NCBI GenBank assembly: GCA_002388665.1
Contig: DGMY01000077.1
Span: 42,220-106,219, forward strand
Source: Opitutia bacterium UBA4506
GTDB taxonomy: Bacteria; Verrucomicrobiota; Verrucomicrobiia; Opitutales; Puniceicoccaceae
Length of the DNA stretch: 64,000 nucleotides
Reading direction: 5' to 3'
The notes under the pieces are model-generated. The model worked only from the letters and a program-made list of their open reading frames with translations. It was not told the origin of the DNA and did no database searches. The translations under genes and the position numbers were made by a program. Below, piece after piece: positions 32,282-41,737 of the stretch (positions are counted from its first letter, which is position 1; each line of letters opens with the position of its first letter).

Positions 32282-34450
32282 CTATCGTTCGGCGAATGCA
32301 GGGACTTTGCCTGAAACGGCCGTTGAACTCTTTGCGGATTTTTCCTCTGACATTTTAGACTCCGACAGCCAGAGAATATTGGTGACAACACGCGGGTAGT
32401 AGAGGCTTGCCATGGCCTTCCCGCTGCTGAATTGGTCAGAGCATGCATTGAAAGTCGCGCCAAAGATTTGCCAGTCCATATGTGCGGAATCGTGTTCGAT
32501 CTGTTTGTCTCCAAAATCGATGTTCAGAATGGCTCGAGCGACGAATTGGCTAAGGCAGATTTTGCTCATCCAAGAGTTGTCCGCCGTGCTGGAGAGCTTC
32601 CACCCATTGTCAGGATAGAGGCAGATACCGGGTTTGAAAACCGCGTTGAAGTGGCGTTTCAAAGTCGTGATGAAAAGAGAGAAGGGGCCGTCTTCGTCGA
32701 CAGCTTCCCGGAGCCCCATTGCGAAGGGGAATACCAAACCTTCGATTGCCGGAATGATGGCACTTTGGTTGTTGTCCTCAAAAACTGCAGGAATGAAGCC
32801 GAGCGTATCATCCCAGCGGTTGGATACGGTTTTCGCGCATTGATGAGCTGACTCCATGGCATCTTGGGCCAGCAAAGATTCACCGGCTTCTGAAAAAAGA
32901 TGATGGAGGGCTAGGTAGGCTGCCCACGATTTGACTGCCAAATACAGATTGTTTCGGGCTTGGCCCAACGAGCTGTCGAGGGAGTCGTAGGTGGTAATCT
33001 CGCCGCCTCCATTGCATCGACTTGACTCGCAACCCATCACCCCATTTCTCTGTGCGGGATCCGGATGGTCGCGGTGTAGCATCGAAGTGTAACAGTCCTT
33101 TGCTGTCTTTAGATGACGAGTGAGGAATTCTTTGTCGTTGGTCTGTGCCACGTAGACCCCTGTGCAACAGATCCAATTGACCAGTTGCTCGTGGGTCATG
33201 TACGAAAAGCATTTTCTGTCGATACCGCTAATTTCGTAACTGGAATAGCCCTGCGGTGGGAAGTTATTGTGATTCCCCATATCGTGGGTGAAGCTGATCC
33301 CGCCGGGGTAGAGAGTTTTTGAACCGGGAAGGCGGACGCTGTCGTAGTACGAGTAGTGCTGCACAAACGATTCCAGGACGTTCTTGACCGTCCAGGGAGA
33401 ATATTTCATCTCGTAGAACAACATGTCGACCGTGAGGTCAAAAGTGTTGTGCATTCGATACTCCCCCTCGTTTACATTCCAAAAGGGCTTTCCACTGTAG
33501 TCGAACCACTGGGTTGATCCGTAGTACGAGTGGGATGCGTGTGCGACCAAGCATTTCTGGGGATCGCTCAGATCGCTCGAGTCCAGTTCCTCATCTCGCT
33601 TCGCCGCTTCCTCCAGGTATTTCTCACTGTGATCCAAGCTATATTGGAGAACTTCCTGAAGATTGGAGAAATATCGATTGTACCAATACTGCATCTCTAG
33701 TCCGAGAGTCGCAGGTCCCTTCCGGAAGGTTCCCAAGCTGATTAGCATCTCCCGGGTCTCTCCGGCGGGTACTTCCATCAGAAATCCGTAGCTTCCTCCG
33801 AATCGGGGAACGAGTTGAGTTCCGTCGGGCTTTTTTGCCTTGGAAAGATCGAAACATTGGAGGGGTTCGACGGGAGTACTCGTGGCAAAGCCCATTTCGC
33901 CGTTATTGAAGAGAAACCCTGTGAATGTTCCTGGATGGTGGATCGGCATCGGGCAGCCGTGGTCTCCCAAGGCGAATAGGCCGGTTTTCGGACGATTCCC
34001 TCGCGAATTGTCAACGGTAAGCCTGGCGAAGATGACCGGGCACGATGCCTGCCGATTGGTGGCATCGTCGGATGTCTCGGGGTCGGGCAGTTCTCCGAAC
34101 GGTGTGATTACCTCAAAGTGGATGTCCTCCGTGATGAAGTGGTCCGAGGCAAAACGATAGTCCCGGGTAAAGTCCTCAGCGCCGAGAACCGTAAGTGCAT
34201 CGTGACAGGTTTCGGGTTGGTTCTGATGATCGAAACGGGCGATCTCGGAGTTTTGCTTCGATTCAAAGAATGGAAAAACGGTAATGGCTTCATCGACGAT
34301 GGTGCCTACATAGACCGCGCCTGCCGCCGGGTGCCCCTTCTCCAGGGCGAGTCCACCGGGTGCGCCGTGCATGCCGAGCGTGAACGAACTGTGTGCGCCA
34401 ACGGCTGAGTGCTGTGCGTGGAATGAAGATTTCTCGGTTGGAAGAATCAT
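32282..34450 (-). CDS. GH52 beta-xylosidase
   Basis: Exo-acting enzyme that removes xylose from the non-reducing end of xylo-oligosaccharides, with retention. The 722 residues follow the GH52 family closely from end to end: HSAVGAHSSFTLG at the start, VNEGEYRMHNTFDLTVD (Glu328 or Glu330 is the nucleophile candidate), PGGISFTHDMG, HRDHPDPAQRNGVMG, and GEITTYDSLDSSLGQARNN, whose Asp489 is the expected acid/base. No signal peptide, so it acts inside the cell on imported oligosaccharides. GH52 is a small family. Last gene of an operon with a symporter and a CBM9-like protein, 27 bp after the latter. Confidence 0.93.
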   Translation of the reverse strand: MILPTEKSSFHAQHSAVGAHSSFTLGMHGAPGGLALEKGHPAAGAVYVGTIVDEAITVFPFFESKQNSEIARFDHQNQPETCHDALTVLGAEDFTRDYRFASDHFITEDIHFEVITPFGELPDPETSDDATNRQASCPVIFARLTVDNSRGNRPKTGLFALGDHGCPMPIHHPGTFTGFLFNNGEMGFATSTPVEPLQCFDLSKAKKPDGTQLVPRFGGSYGFLMEVPAGETREMLISLGTFRKGPATLGLEMQYWYNRYFSNLQEVLQYSLDHSEKYLEEAAKRDEELDSSDLSDPQKCLVAHASHSYYGSTQWFDYSGKPFWNVNEGEYRMHNTFDLTVDMLFYEMKYSPWTVKNVLESFVQHYSYYDSVRLPGSKTLYPGGISFTHDMGNHNNFPPQGYSSYEISGIDRKCFSYMTHEQLVNWICCTGVYVAQTNDKEFLTRHLKTAKDCYTSMLHRDHPDPAQRNGVMGCESSRCNGGGEITTYDSLDSSLGQARNNLYLAVKSWAAYLALHHLFSEAGESLLAQDAMESAHQCAKTVSNRWDDTLGFIPAVFEDNNQSAIIPAIEGLVFPFAMGLREAVDEDGPFSLFITTLKRHFNAVFKPGICLYPDNGWKLSSTADNSWMSKICLSQFVARAILNIDFGDKQIEHDSAHMDWQIFGATFNACSDQFSSGKAMASLYYPRVVTNILWLSESKMSEEKSAKSSTAVSGKVPAFAER

Positions 34451-34477
34451 AGCTTACTATTCGGAAGGGCCGAGTGA

Positions 34478-35173
34478 TTATTGGATTAGCGTTATGGGCT
34501 GCCAGTCGGCCGGTTGGTGAAAAGAAGGTGTCCGGTGTGGGGCGCTAGCAGTAAGGGTCGGCTCCCGGTCCGGTCCGCCGTCGTATCGCGCGAAGCTGAC
34601 CCGTAATTGAGTTCCGGGTGCAAAAGACTCGAGGCCTAGAAGGGCGGGTGGGACTTCGATCATGGCATTCCACCCGTCGGCCTTCGTTGTAGAGCTGGCA
34701 ACAAACCCTATCGGGTCAATCAACCAATGTTCGATGGGTTGCCATTCCCCGGTAGATGGATCTGTTCCCGGGACGTTTGGTTTGTGGGCGTGGAAGCGAG
34801 TATCATTGGGGGTGATGTGGAGTTCAAAGTAGTCTTCGTTTCCAGCGATTTGAATGAACATTTCGAATACATCACCCAACTCCCACATCGGTTGGTTGTC
34901 ATTCCCTGAAAGCGTATAGACATCCCGGTCTGTCAGGGTCGCGCGAACTTCGAGAGCGTCTTCCCGGCAAAAGAGTTGGACCCGTCCCTCGGTGTGTAGC
35001 TGTTGCTCCTTGGCTAGCCACGCTTGGCCTAGCTCAAAGTCAACGGATTCCTCCGCTTGCAAACGGATTTGAATTGGAGAAATTTCGTTTGATTCTGATT
35101 CTTTCATGAGACCGAACGTAGGAACGAAGCTGGCGAGCCAGAGGATAGTTACACTGCGGGTGGATGCTTTCAT
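34478..35173 (-). CDS. CBM9-like secreted sugar-binding protein
   Basis: 231 residues with an N-terminal hydrophobic segment that may be a signal peptide (1-22). The rest is a single beta-sandwich resembling carbohydrate-binding module family 9 and DOMON domains: FCREDALEVRATLTDRDVY, MWELGDVFEMFIQIAG, YFELHITPNDTRFHAH, and WNAMIEVPPALLG are in the expected order. Alone it would only bind, not cut, sugar. It overlaps the symporter gene by 4 bp, so it may help to present xylo-oligosaccharides to the transporter. Confidence 0.78.
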   Translation of the reverse strand: MKASTRSVTILWLASFVPTFGLMKESESNEISPIQIRLQAEESVDFELGQAWLAKEQQLHTEGRVQLFCREDALEVRATLTDRDVYTLSGNDNQPMWELGDVFEMFIQIAGNEDYFELHITPNDTRFHAHKPNVPGTDPSTGEWQPIEHWLIDPIGFVASSTTKADGWNAMIEVPPALLGLESFAPGTQLRVSFARYDGGPDREPTLTASAPHRTPSFHQPADWQPITLIQ

Positions 35174-37227
35174 TCTGAATGGTTGCTCAGGTGATGTTCT
35201 ACTGTCCCGTCATCATCGGCATTCCGATTGATGGTACGCAGGCGAACGAACATCTTCTTTAGGTCCTGTGCTCCTCCTATTAGGAACCAAACGGTTGTAA
35301 TGGCACCTGCGGTCCCGATGAAGATGAGATTGAAGAGCCACCAATTTGCCCACCATTGCTCCGGCCACTTGTAGAAGATTTGCCAGATGCAGATTGCGAT
35401 GAAGGCGAAGAAAAAGAATCCCACCCAGAGGAGATTCAGGACGTAGACAATCTTGTCGCTTCGGGAAAATTCTTTAGTGAATCCGATTGCTGACCAACCG
35501 CGGCTCGGAGGAGCCACATGATCGGGGCCTTCGGGAGTGTTGGCCTGATGCTTGCCTCGGTGGAGAAGCCGATCCATTTCGATCTTTGGATCCGGGGAAA
35601 GCAAAGAAACAACGACATAGGCTACAATGGCCGAGATTGAGGCGATGAACCCGAGCTGCATTCCGTTGAGCCAAAAGACCTCGGGAAGTTCGGTAATCCA
35701 CGCCGTTTCCTGATATTTAATTTTGAGAGAGGGCAGGAGTTTGGGCCAGAGGATGTTGTTCGTTACGACTCCACTGATTGCCAGGGTCGACCCCGTAATC
35801 ATGGCCGCCCATGCCCCCGAGGTTGTTCCGCGTTTCCAGTACAGGGCTCCGATCAGAACCGCGCCACCGCCGCCGAGAAAGATGGCTCCGGTGATCTGAA
35901 AGTACATCAGGATAAACTCCTTCAGTGGGAATAGCATGCTGAAGATCCAGGCAAAGATCGCCACCCCTATGATCGCGCGTTTGAGCCAACGTAAATGATT
36001 CTCAGGCGTGATTCGGTCATTGTATCCGCATTGCTGTCTCCATGGCAGGAGCACGTCCTGAACAAAAATACTTCCCCATGAATGCAGGTAGGTTGTATCG
36101 GTACTGACCGCGGCCATGATCATCACCGCTGCGAAAAGACCCATGATTCCAATCGGCAAAATATTGGAGAGAACTACGGTGGTCGTCAGTTGCTTCGCCA
36201 ATTGGGGATCGGGCAGACTGTCCAAGGTGGCTAGAACTGCGGTGCTCGCGGCTTCATGTACGGGAGCATGTAAGAGCACGTAGGCGCAGATCGCGGCCAG
36301 TGGAATGAGGAGATAGGTAACGCCTGAGCGAAATTGTGCGAGGATGCCGGCCATTTTGGCCTCATGTGGGTTGATCGCCGAACTGTTGTAGCCCTGTGTT
36401 CCCTGCCACACCATGAAGTTGTAGACCGTGATGAATAGCATCATCATGAAGAAACTAATGTTGAAGTCGGGCAGTTGGCTGATGTCGAAGGGGTTCAGCT
36501 TCGATTGGCCCTCAGGTGCCTTTGTGAGAGTGTCCACAATCACCCCCCAAGGGAAGAGGACGAGCATGGTTACGAGTAGCACTAGAAAGATGATGTTACT
36601 CAATTGTCCTTGGATGAAGTCGGTCACCATTACCGAGATCTGGCCGCCGCTCAGGGCGATCATGACGGCGAAGGTCAATTCGACGGCCATGACTGCGCCG
36701 AGAGTCAGGTTCAGCGTGAGGTCCAATCCCGGGACCTCGAATGTTCGCACGGGTAAATCGAGAAAGTAGATAAAGAAACGAGCTGTAACTGCGGGAAAGA
36801 TCCCGAAATTGAGAATCCCGCTGATCCAGCACAGCGAGCCGGAGAAGATCCGGAACTTTCGGCTGTACCGTCGCTCCATTAACTGTGCGAGAGTCATGGC
36901 CCGCGTTTCGCGGTAGCGGTAGATGATCCAGCCCGATAGCGCGAGGATCAGCCCGAGGGGTGCCATCATTTGCCCCCAGAATTGAGCCGCAAACCCAGCT
37001 TGATAGATCTGCTCCCACTGAGCGACGATAGTGATCGCTCCCAGTCCGGACATTCCCGAGGCAACCGTGAGGAGATATCTTCCGGCACAGCGGTTTGCCG
37101 AGAGAAAGTCGGCGACACTGCTTGTATAGCGCCGGGTGAAAAGCGCCGCAGCGACCACGCTCGCAAGCACGAAACCTACGATTGCGAGATCTATGCCACT
37201 TAGATTTGTGAATGCGAGGGGGAGCAC
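35170..37227 (-). CDS. Sodium:solute symporter (SSS family)
   Basis: Inner-membrane Na+-coupled transporter of 685 residues with about 13-14 helices and the family's LeuT-like fold. The N-terminus LAIVGFVLASVVAAALFTRR and TVASGMSGLGAITIVAQWEQ are typical of sugar/solute SSS proteins, and TTYLHSWGSIFVQDVLLPWR matches the conserved loop after helix 8. A C-terminal helical extension (about 600-685) is longer than in SGLT-like members. The start appears to be GTG at 37227 with AGGGAG close before it. First gene of the operon with CBM9-like protein and GH52 xylosidase; transport of xylose or xylo-oligosaccharides is inferred. Confidence 0.88.
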   Translation of the reverse strand: MLPLAFTNLSGIDLAIVGFVLASVVAAALFTRRYTSSVADFLSANRCAGRYLLTVASGMSGLGAITIVAQWEQIYQAGFAAQFWGQMMAPLGLILALSGWIIYRYRETRAMTLAQLMERRYSRKFRIFSGSLCWISGILNFGIFPAVTARFFIYFLDLPVRTFEVPGLDLTLNLTLGAVMAVELTFAVMIALSGGQISVMVTDFIQGQLSNIIFLVLLVTMLVLFPWGVIVDTLTKAPEGQSKLNPFDISQLPDFNISFFMMMLFITVYNFMVWQGTQGYNSSAINPHEAKMAGILAQFRSGVTYLLIPLAAICAYVLLHAPVHEAASTAVLATLDSLPDPQLAKQLTTTVVLSNILPIGIMGLFAAVMIMAAVSTDTTYLHSWGSIFVQDVLLPWRQQCGYNDRITPENHLRWLKRAIIGVAIFAWIFSMLFPLKEFILMYFQITGAIFLGGGGAVLIGALYWKRGTTSGAWAAMITGSTLAISGVVTNNILWPKLLPSLKIKYQETAWITELPEVFWLNGMQLGFIASISAIVAYVVVSLLSPDPKIEMDRLLHRGKHQANTPEGPDHVAPPSRGWSAIGFTKEFSRSDKIVYVLNLLWVGFFFFAFIAICIWQIFYKWPEQWWANWWLFNLIFIGTAGAITTVWFLIGGAQDLKKMFVRLRTINRNADDDGTVEHHLSNHSE

Positions 37228-37275
37228 TCTCCCTATGATGCCTCTCGTCAGCTTACAGGAGCAAATGAATATGCT

Positions 37276-37286
37276 GTTGCAAATAG
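37276..37286 (-). promoter_or_regulatory. Island motif copy D upstream of the symporter operon
   Basis: On the coding (minus) strand CTATTTGCAAC lies 48 bp before the symporter start. It differs from copies A and B by one base, and the surrounding GGCTATT..GCAACA matches copy B. It forms part of an ATTTGC-AACA-GCATAT near-palindrome. Confidence 0.5.
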
Positions 37287-37486
37287 CCTCTGGAGATCGC
37301 TCTGACGCTTGGTAATTTTGAGTCTCTGGGCAGGCTTGTAGCTCAGGAGATCTATCCGGATTTATGACGGGCGAGGAAGAGGTTCCTGCTCATTTCACGC
37401 GGTGAGGTTTTCTTCGTACAAATCGCCGTTTGACGATTAGGGAGTGTTGGGAATTCGAGTCTGTATTCCGAAATCGAGTACGGGAA

Positions 37487-38914
37487 TTAAAGTGACTGCA
37501 GGAAGGCCAGTAGTGCCTCGCGGTCGCTCTTCGGTAGGTTCATAAAGTCGTAACGACTTTGTTCGGCTTCTCCTCCGTGCCACAATATTGCCTCTTCCAT
37601 GGTCGCTGCGCGGCCGTCGTGAAGGAATGCGGTTTGGCCGTGGATGTTTTCGAGAGTGCCAATTCCCCAGAGTGGGGGAGTCCGCCACTCCGTTGCCGAG
37701 GCATTGAAGACGGGTCGATCATCGGAAAGTCCTTCTCCCATGTCGTGGAGAAGAAGGTCGGTGTAGGGACGAATTGTTTGTTGAGAAACTTCCGGTAGGT
37801 CGGGCAGGTCTCCGGTTCTTAATTTTGGAGTATGGCACGTGGCGCATTTCATTTGATGAAAGATGCGCTGCCCGCGGAGAACCTCCGGGTCTTCTGTATT
37901 CTGCCGACCGGGAACACCAAGGAGCATGGAGTAGCGCGCTACATGATCGAGTACCTTGTCCTCGACCTCGGGTTCTCCGCCTGCAGGAAATGCGGTTCGG
38001 TCGTAGGGTGCTTGATCCTGGTCGTTGGTGAAGATTGTCGTCGAGAGACCCATGTCGCCGTGAAATGCGGAAGCGCTCTGATCGCGGACGGTGGGTTGCT
38101 CGGCTTTCCAACCGAAACGGCCGATGATTGGGCTACCATCGGGACGGAAACCGACGATCTGCAATCGGCCCGAAATGCCATCGCCATCGGCGTCTTCGGG
38201 ATCGGCAAGTCCCTCCAACGTTGAGGCTGGAATTGCCTCAAGGAGACCGACCCCCGGGACCTGTGGGGCGAGGCGAGCGCTCGTTTGAAGCGACGGCTCC
38301 GGAGACCCATTGAGCCAGTCGGATAGAAGGAGCACAGGCTTCTTAAGAGTATAGGGAGTGCCGTCGGGGTAGGACCCTTCGATTGTCTCCCAGTCGATGG
38401 AAATGCTGACTTCCGGTTTCAAGCCGGGGAGGGAAAAGTTCTGTAATTGTAGGCCGTAAAGCGGATCTGGCAGGGGGGCGCCGGTTTCCGAGTCCAGGCC
38501 CTGGCTGATGCGAACGAGCAGGGCGACGGGGGCTTCTTCCGGACTGGTCGGCATCAGCCCGCGCGAGTCGAAGGTGTGACAACCTGTGCAAGAGCGGGAG
38601 TTGAAATAGGGCCCGATACCATCCCGTGAGTTCGCTGAGCCGGGGGCCGCGATCCAGTTCTGCTTGAAGAACGAATTTCCAACGAAGAAGGCGATGCGGT
38701 TTTCCGGGGTGAGGTTGGGGGTAGGCCGATTGAATGCATCGCGTCCGCGTTCAAAGCGAGTGGTGTCTCCACCCGTTCTGGGATCGGTGTCGAACTCGGT
38801 CTCGGAAATTTGGTCGGCGCCCCAGCACGTAAGAGCGGTTGAGAGTATACCAATCGACAAATTCCGAGAGAGACAGCTGAGAGGTCCAGAATTTCTATGA
38901 TTGCGAAGGTTCAA
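37487..38914 (-). CDS. Di-heme c-type oxidoreductase (DUF1111 family)
   Basis: 475-residue periplasmic protein with a signal peptide (about 1-32). Two heme c sites are seen: CTGCH near residue 99 and CATCH near 357. FFVGNSFFKQNWIAAPGS and the C-terminal WRTPPLWGIGTLENIHGQ with FLHDGRAATMEEAILWHGGEA are the hallmark blocks of the 'thiol oxidoreductase' DUF1111 family, related to di-heme peroxidases. It follows an imelysin gene after 75 bp in the same direction; the two families occur together in iron-linked loci, which suggests a role in iron or electron transfer at the envelope. Confidence 0.88.
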   Translation of the reverse strand: MNLRNHRNSGPLSCLSRNLSIGILSTALTCWGADQISETEFDTDPRTGGDTTRFERGRDAFNRPTPNLTPENRIAFFVGNSFFKQNWIAAPGSANSRDGIGPYFNSRSCTGCHTFDSRGLMPTSPEEAPVALLVRISQGLDSETGAPLPDPLYGLQLQNFSLPGLKPEVSISIDWETIEGSYPDGTPYTLKKPVLLLSDWLNGSPEPSLQTSARLAPQVPGVGLLEAIPASTLEGLADPEDADGDGISGRLQIVGFRPDGSPIIGRFGWKAEQPTVRDQSASAFHGDMGLSTTIFTNDQDQAPYDRTAFPAGGEPEVEDKVLDHVARYSMLLGVPGRQNTEDPEVLRGQRIFHQMKCATCHTPKLRTGDLPDLPEVSQQTIRPYTDLLLHDMGEGLSDDRPVFNASATEWRTPPLWGIGTLENIHGQTAFLHDGRAATMEEAILWHGGEAEQSRYDFMNLPKSDREALLAFLQSL

Positions 38915-38989
38915 TGGCGTGTTTTGCGAGAGGAGCCGTTGAGTGGGAGCGAATTGCCGGGTTGTTGACCGTCTCGAATCGGGATGGGT

Positions 38990-40141
38990 CTATTCGACAA
39001 TCGCGATGGACAGGCCGAACTGTGAGGCGAGGCTCTGAATCATAGATGCCTGGACGAATAGGGATTCTACGGCAGCTTGTAGGATCTCGTGGGAGTTTGT
39101 ATCGAAGATTGCGCGGTCAAAAGGTGCGGGGACAGTTGCGGCCAGTGCGACGGATGTTTCGATCTGGGTGCCGATTTGGTCAGCGAGCCGACTGTCAATG
39201 GCTGCGGCGAGGTCGCGGATTCCCGGACCGTTGACCACGGTCCGGTTCAAGTACGAGTAGTAGTGGCCATTGTACACGTTGAGGACTCCCTGAGCGTTTG
39301 CGAGAATGTCCATGTGGGTGTTGTCGCTAAAGCAGGAGTGTTCGTCTTCCTGGGCCTGGGTCTCTAGCGCGACGAGTATGCGCTCCCCCGAGAGTTCGAA
39401 TCCGCTCATCATCCCGATTCCCTGGAGAATCTTTTGCAGCGACTCGTCTACGGGCGCAGCGAGAAACTCGGCACGATAGTTGTCTGAGTCAGGCTGCCAC
39501 TCGGATTCGAGCATGGTGAGGTGTTGAACGAGTAAATCGGTTGCTGCTTGGAGGTAGTCAAGGCGTCGTTCTGCGTTTGGCGCGGTTGTGAAATCGGACA
39601 ATGGCCGAGTACCGGCGGAATCTTCTGAGAAATCCTGGCCCCAAAGGATGAACTCAATCGCATGCCATCCGGAACTGATATTGGTCTCTCCCTCTTTCTC
39701 GTTCAGGCTGGCAAGTAGCTCGGGAGTGATTTCCGGGAAATCGGCCTCGTTGTGAATGATTCCGCTCTCAGCCAAACCCTGAACCGAGTCGATATAAGAC
39801 TCATCCATGGGCCATGCATTGATCAACCCCTCTGGGCCGTTTTCTTCTGAATCAATCGGACCTTCGTAGAAGCGGAATACTTCGGATTCTCCGTAGGGAG
39901 TTCTCGCGAAAATCCAAAGGGCTTTCGCCGTCGCGAGTGCATTCTCAGTGGGTTCCGCCGCTAGTTGTTCGACTGCGTTTTGCAGTAGTTTCGCGGTAGC
40001 CAGCGAGTCTGCATAATTTGCGTGAACAAGGTTCGCGTAGTTTTCGACAACCCCTTTCTTCAGAGCGGCAGAGGAATCAGCTGCGAGAGCGGGTATGGCT
40101 GTAACGATGACGAGCGAAACGATGGTAAGGAACTTTTTCAT
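38990..40141 (-). CDS. Imelysin-family protein (M75/IrpA-like)
   Basis: About 383 residues with a signal peptide (MKKFLTIVSLVIVTAIPALAA). The GxHxxE motif appears as GWHAIEFILWG in the first half; the second half repeats the four-helix fold. Imelysin proteins are surface or periplasmic iron-regulated proteins (IrpA, ICMP, and the EfeO M75 domain) that are thought to bind metal or heme rather than act as peptidases. The frame is open to 40270 but the signal peptide starts at 40141. Upstream of the di-heme oxidoreductase. Confidence 0.88.
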   Translation of the reverse strand: MKKFLTIVSLVIVTAIPALAADSSAALKKGVVENYANLVHANYADSLATAKLLQNAVEQLAAEPTENALATAKALWIFARTPYGESEVFRFYEGPIDSEENGPEGLINAWPMDESYIDSVQGLAESGIIHNEADFPEITPELLASLNEKEGETNISSGWHAIEFILWGQDFSEDSAGTRPLSDFTTAPNAERRLDYLQAATDLLVQHLTMLESEWQPDSDNYRAEFLAAPVDESLQKILQGIGMMSGFELSGERILVALETQAQEDEHSCFSDNTHMDILANAQGVLNVYNGHYYSYLNRTVVNGPGIRDLAAAIDSRLADQIGTQIETSVALAATVPAPFDRAIFDTNSHEILQAAVESLFVQASMIQSLASQFGLSIAIVE

Positions 40142-40188
40142 GGGAAGAAGGGTGAAACGATATAAGGAGGTCGGTCGGACAGAGTGAA

Positions 40189-40977
40189 TCAGAGTCCAAA
40201 AAAATCGTAAGTATTTCGGCGGGTGATTTCGGCAATCTTCTCCTTGGACGTTGCGAAAAATTCTGCGCAATACTCTGCGATGCGATCGATGCGGCAGGGT
40301 TCGTTCAATTTGCCCCGGTAGGGTTCGGGAGAAAGGTAAGGACTATCGGTTTCCAGAATGAGATTCTCGAGGCCGTTGCGTTCAAGAGACTCGCGGACCT
40401 CCCGGGCATTTTTGAAGGTAATGATGCCCGTGAACGAGCATCGCGCACCGGCCGAGAGGATGGCCTGCAGGGAATCGGGACCCTCGGTGAAACAGTGAAA
40501 AATGGCGCGGTTGGCGGGGAAATTCGTTTCCTCTAGAATGGAAAGGCACTCTGGAACGGTTCCCCGTGAGTGGACCACGACCGGGAGGTCTCGCTCTTTG
40601 GCGAGGATGAGTTGTCGGGTGAAGGCTTCGGATTGTTGTTGGATGAGAAGATCTCTCTGCTCCTTGGGAAGACGAGTGAAATCGAGACCTATCTCGCCCA
40701 GTGCGCAAGGAGGTTTTCCCTCGACCGTATCGAGGAACTCGGGGAGGGCGGTCAGGTGGGCTTCAAAATCATCGCCGACGTGACAGGGATGAAGCCCGGC
40801 CGTCCAATGGACATTGTCGGGAAACTCGTTTGCGAGTGAACGATATCGACCCCAATCTTCGAGGTCCGTACCAATAGCGATGCATTCGCGGACTCCTGCT
40901 TCGAGGGCTCGCTCAAGCCATTCAGTGGACGAACCCGAAGGCGGGTGGCAGTGGCTGTCTATCAGTGCTTGGGTCAT
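40189..40977 (-). CDS. tatD: TatD-family deoxyribonuclease
   Basis: 262-residue metal-dependent hydrolase of the TIM-barrel amidohydrolase type. The N-terminal SHCHPP gives the HxH pair, GEIGLDFTRLPKEQRDLLIQQ the Glu ligand, VVHSRG and IFHCFTEG the histidines, and LETDSPYLSPEP the final Asp with the family signature. TatD proteins act as 3'-5' exonucleases on DNA; the family also includes D-aminoacyl-tRNA deacylases (DTD3). It overlaps the TonB-like gene by 4 bp. Confidence 0.92.
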   Translation of the reverse strand: MTQALIDSHCHPPSGSSTEWLERALEAGVRECIAIGTDLEDWGRYRSLANEFPDNVHWTAGLHPCHVGDDFEAHLTALPEFLDTVEGKPPCALGEIGLDFTRLPKEQRDLLIQQQSEAFTRQLILAKERDLPVVVHSRGTVPECLSILEETNFPANRAIFHCFTEGPDSLQAILSAGARCSFTGIITFKNAREVRESLERNGLENLILETDSPYLSPEPYRGKLNEPCRIDRIAEYCAEFFATSKEKIAEITRRNTYDFFGL

Positions 40978-41732
40978 GGATTCTGGGAAGGGTCGATTGG
41001 TGCGAGATAGTAGGTGACCATTGTATATCCGGAAAATAGGGCGTTCTCTGAAAGAGACTCTGCCAGGGCTCGAGCCATTGCCCTGTCCACTGCGGCATCG
41101 CCACTGGATTCGACGAGAAGTGCTGAGGGGCGAATCAAGGGGTTCGTGCGATCGAGGATGAACGAGGCCGGCGCAAGAAACGGTATGTCGACTGCGACGG
41201 CTTGAATTTCGGGTGGGAGGAGGAACGAACGATAAGAGACTTCTCCTGTCGTTAGATTCTGGATGCGCAGTGTCGTCGTATCAGAGGTGAGTTGGAGGTC
41301 TGGTATCTCTTCTTGTCCAAAACTTTGAAGGGAGCTTTCCGAATGTTCCAATAGCCAAGAGCCCGGATTGTCCTCGCGGTTGGGGCGTTGTATCCACGAG
41401 TCCCAGTTCCGGTTGTTCTCAATTTTATAGAACGGCGGGAAGCTGCTGATCTCGCGAGAGATGGAGAGGGCGCGGAAGTCGTCGAGTTGAGGTCCCGGTC
41501 TTTTTGTTCCTGAGGTAACGAGCAGGGTGAGGGGATCGATCAAGGCAACACTCTCGGGGTCCGAGTTCCCGAGATAGACCAAACCTTCCTGGGCGTGGGA
41601 AACCTCTCCGGGTTCTTGTACGCGGATCTGTACCAGGAAAAAAACTGCGGCGTGAATCGCCAGTCCTATCAGGGCAGCCAGGATCGCGAAAGCGGTTGGC
41701 TTTGGGAACAGTTTCTGTCGTTTGGGTCTCAC
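40974..41732 (-). CDS. TonB-like envelope energy-transducer
   Basis: 252 residues with a single N-terminal membrane anchor (about 14-36: FAILAALIGLAIHAAVFFLVQ) and the rest periplasmic. The C-terminus contains LLVESSGDAAVDRAMARALAES, like the TonB pattern 'ssGdp.lDraa..a', but the proline-rich spacer of classical TonB is missing. It follows ExbD by 5 bp, the position of TonB or TolA in other genomes. This supports a transducer role; direct similarity is weak. Confidence 0.6.
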   Translation of the reverse strand: MRPKRQKLFPKPTAFAILAALIGLAIHAAVFFLVQIRVQEPGEVSHAQEGLVYLGNSDPESVALIDPLTLLVTSGTKRPGPQLDDFRALSISREISSFPPFYKIENNRNWDSWIQRPNREDNPGSWLLEHSESSLQSFGQEEIPDLQLTSDTTTLRIQNLTTGEVSYRSFLLPPEIQAVAVDIPFLAPASFILDRTNPLIRPSALLVESSGDAAVDRAMARALAESLSENALFSGYTMVTYYLAPIDPSQNP

Positions 41733-41737
41733 CTCGA

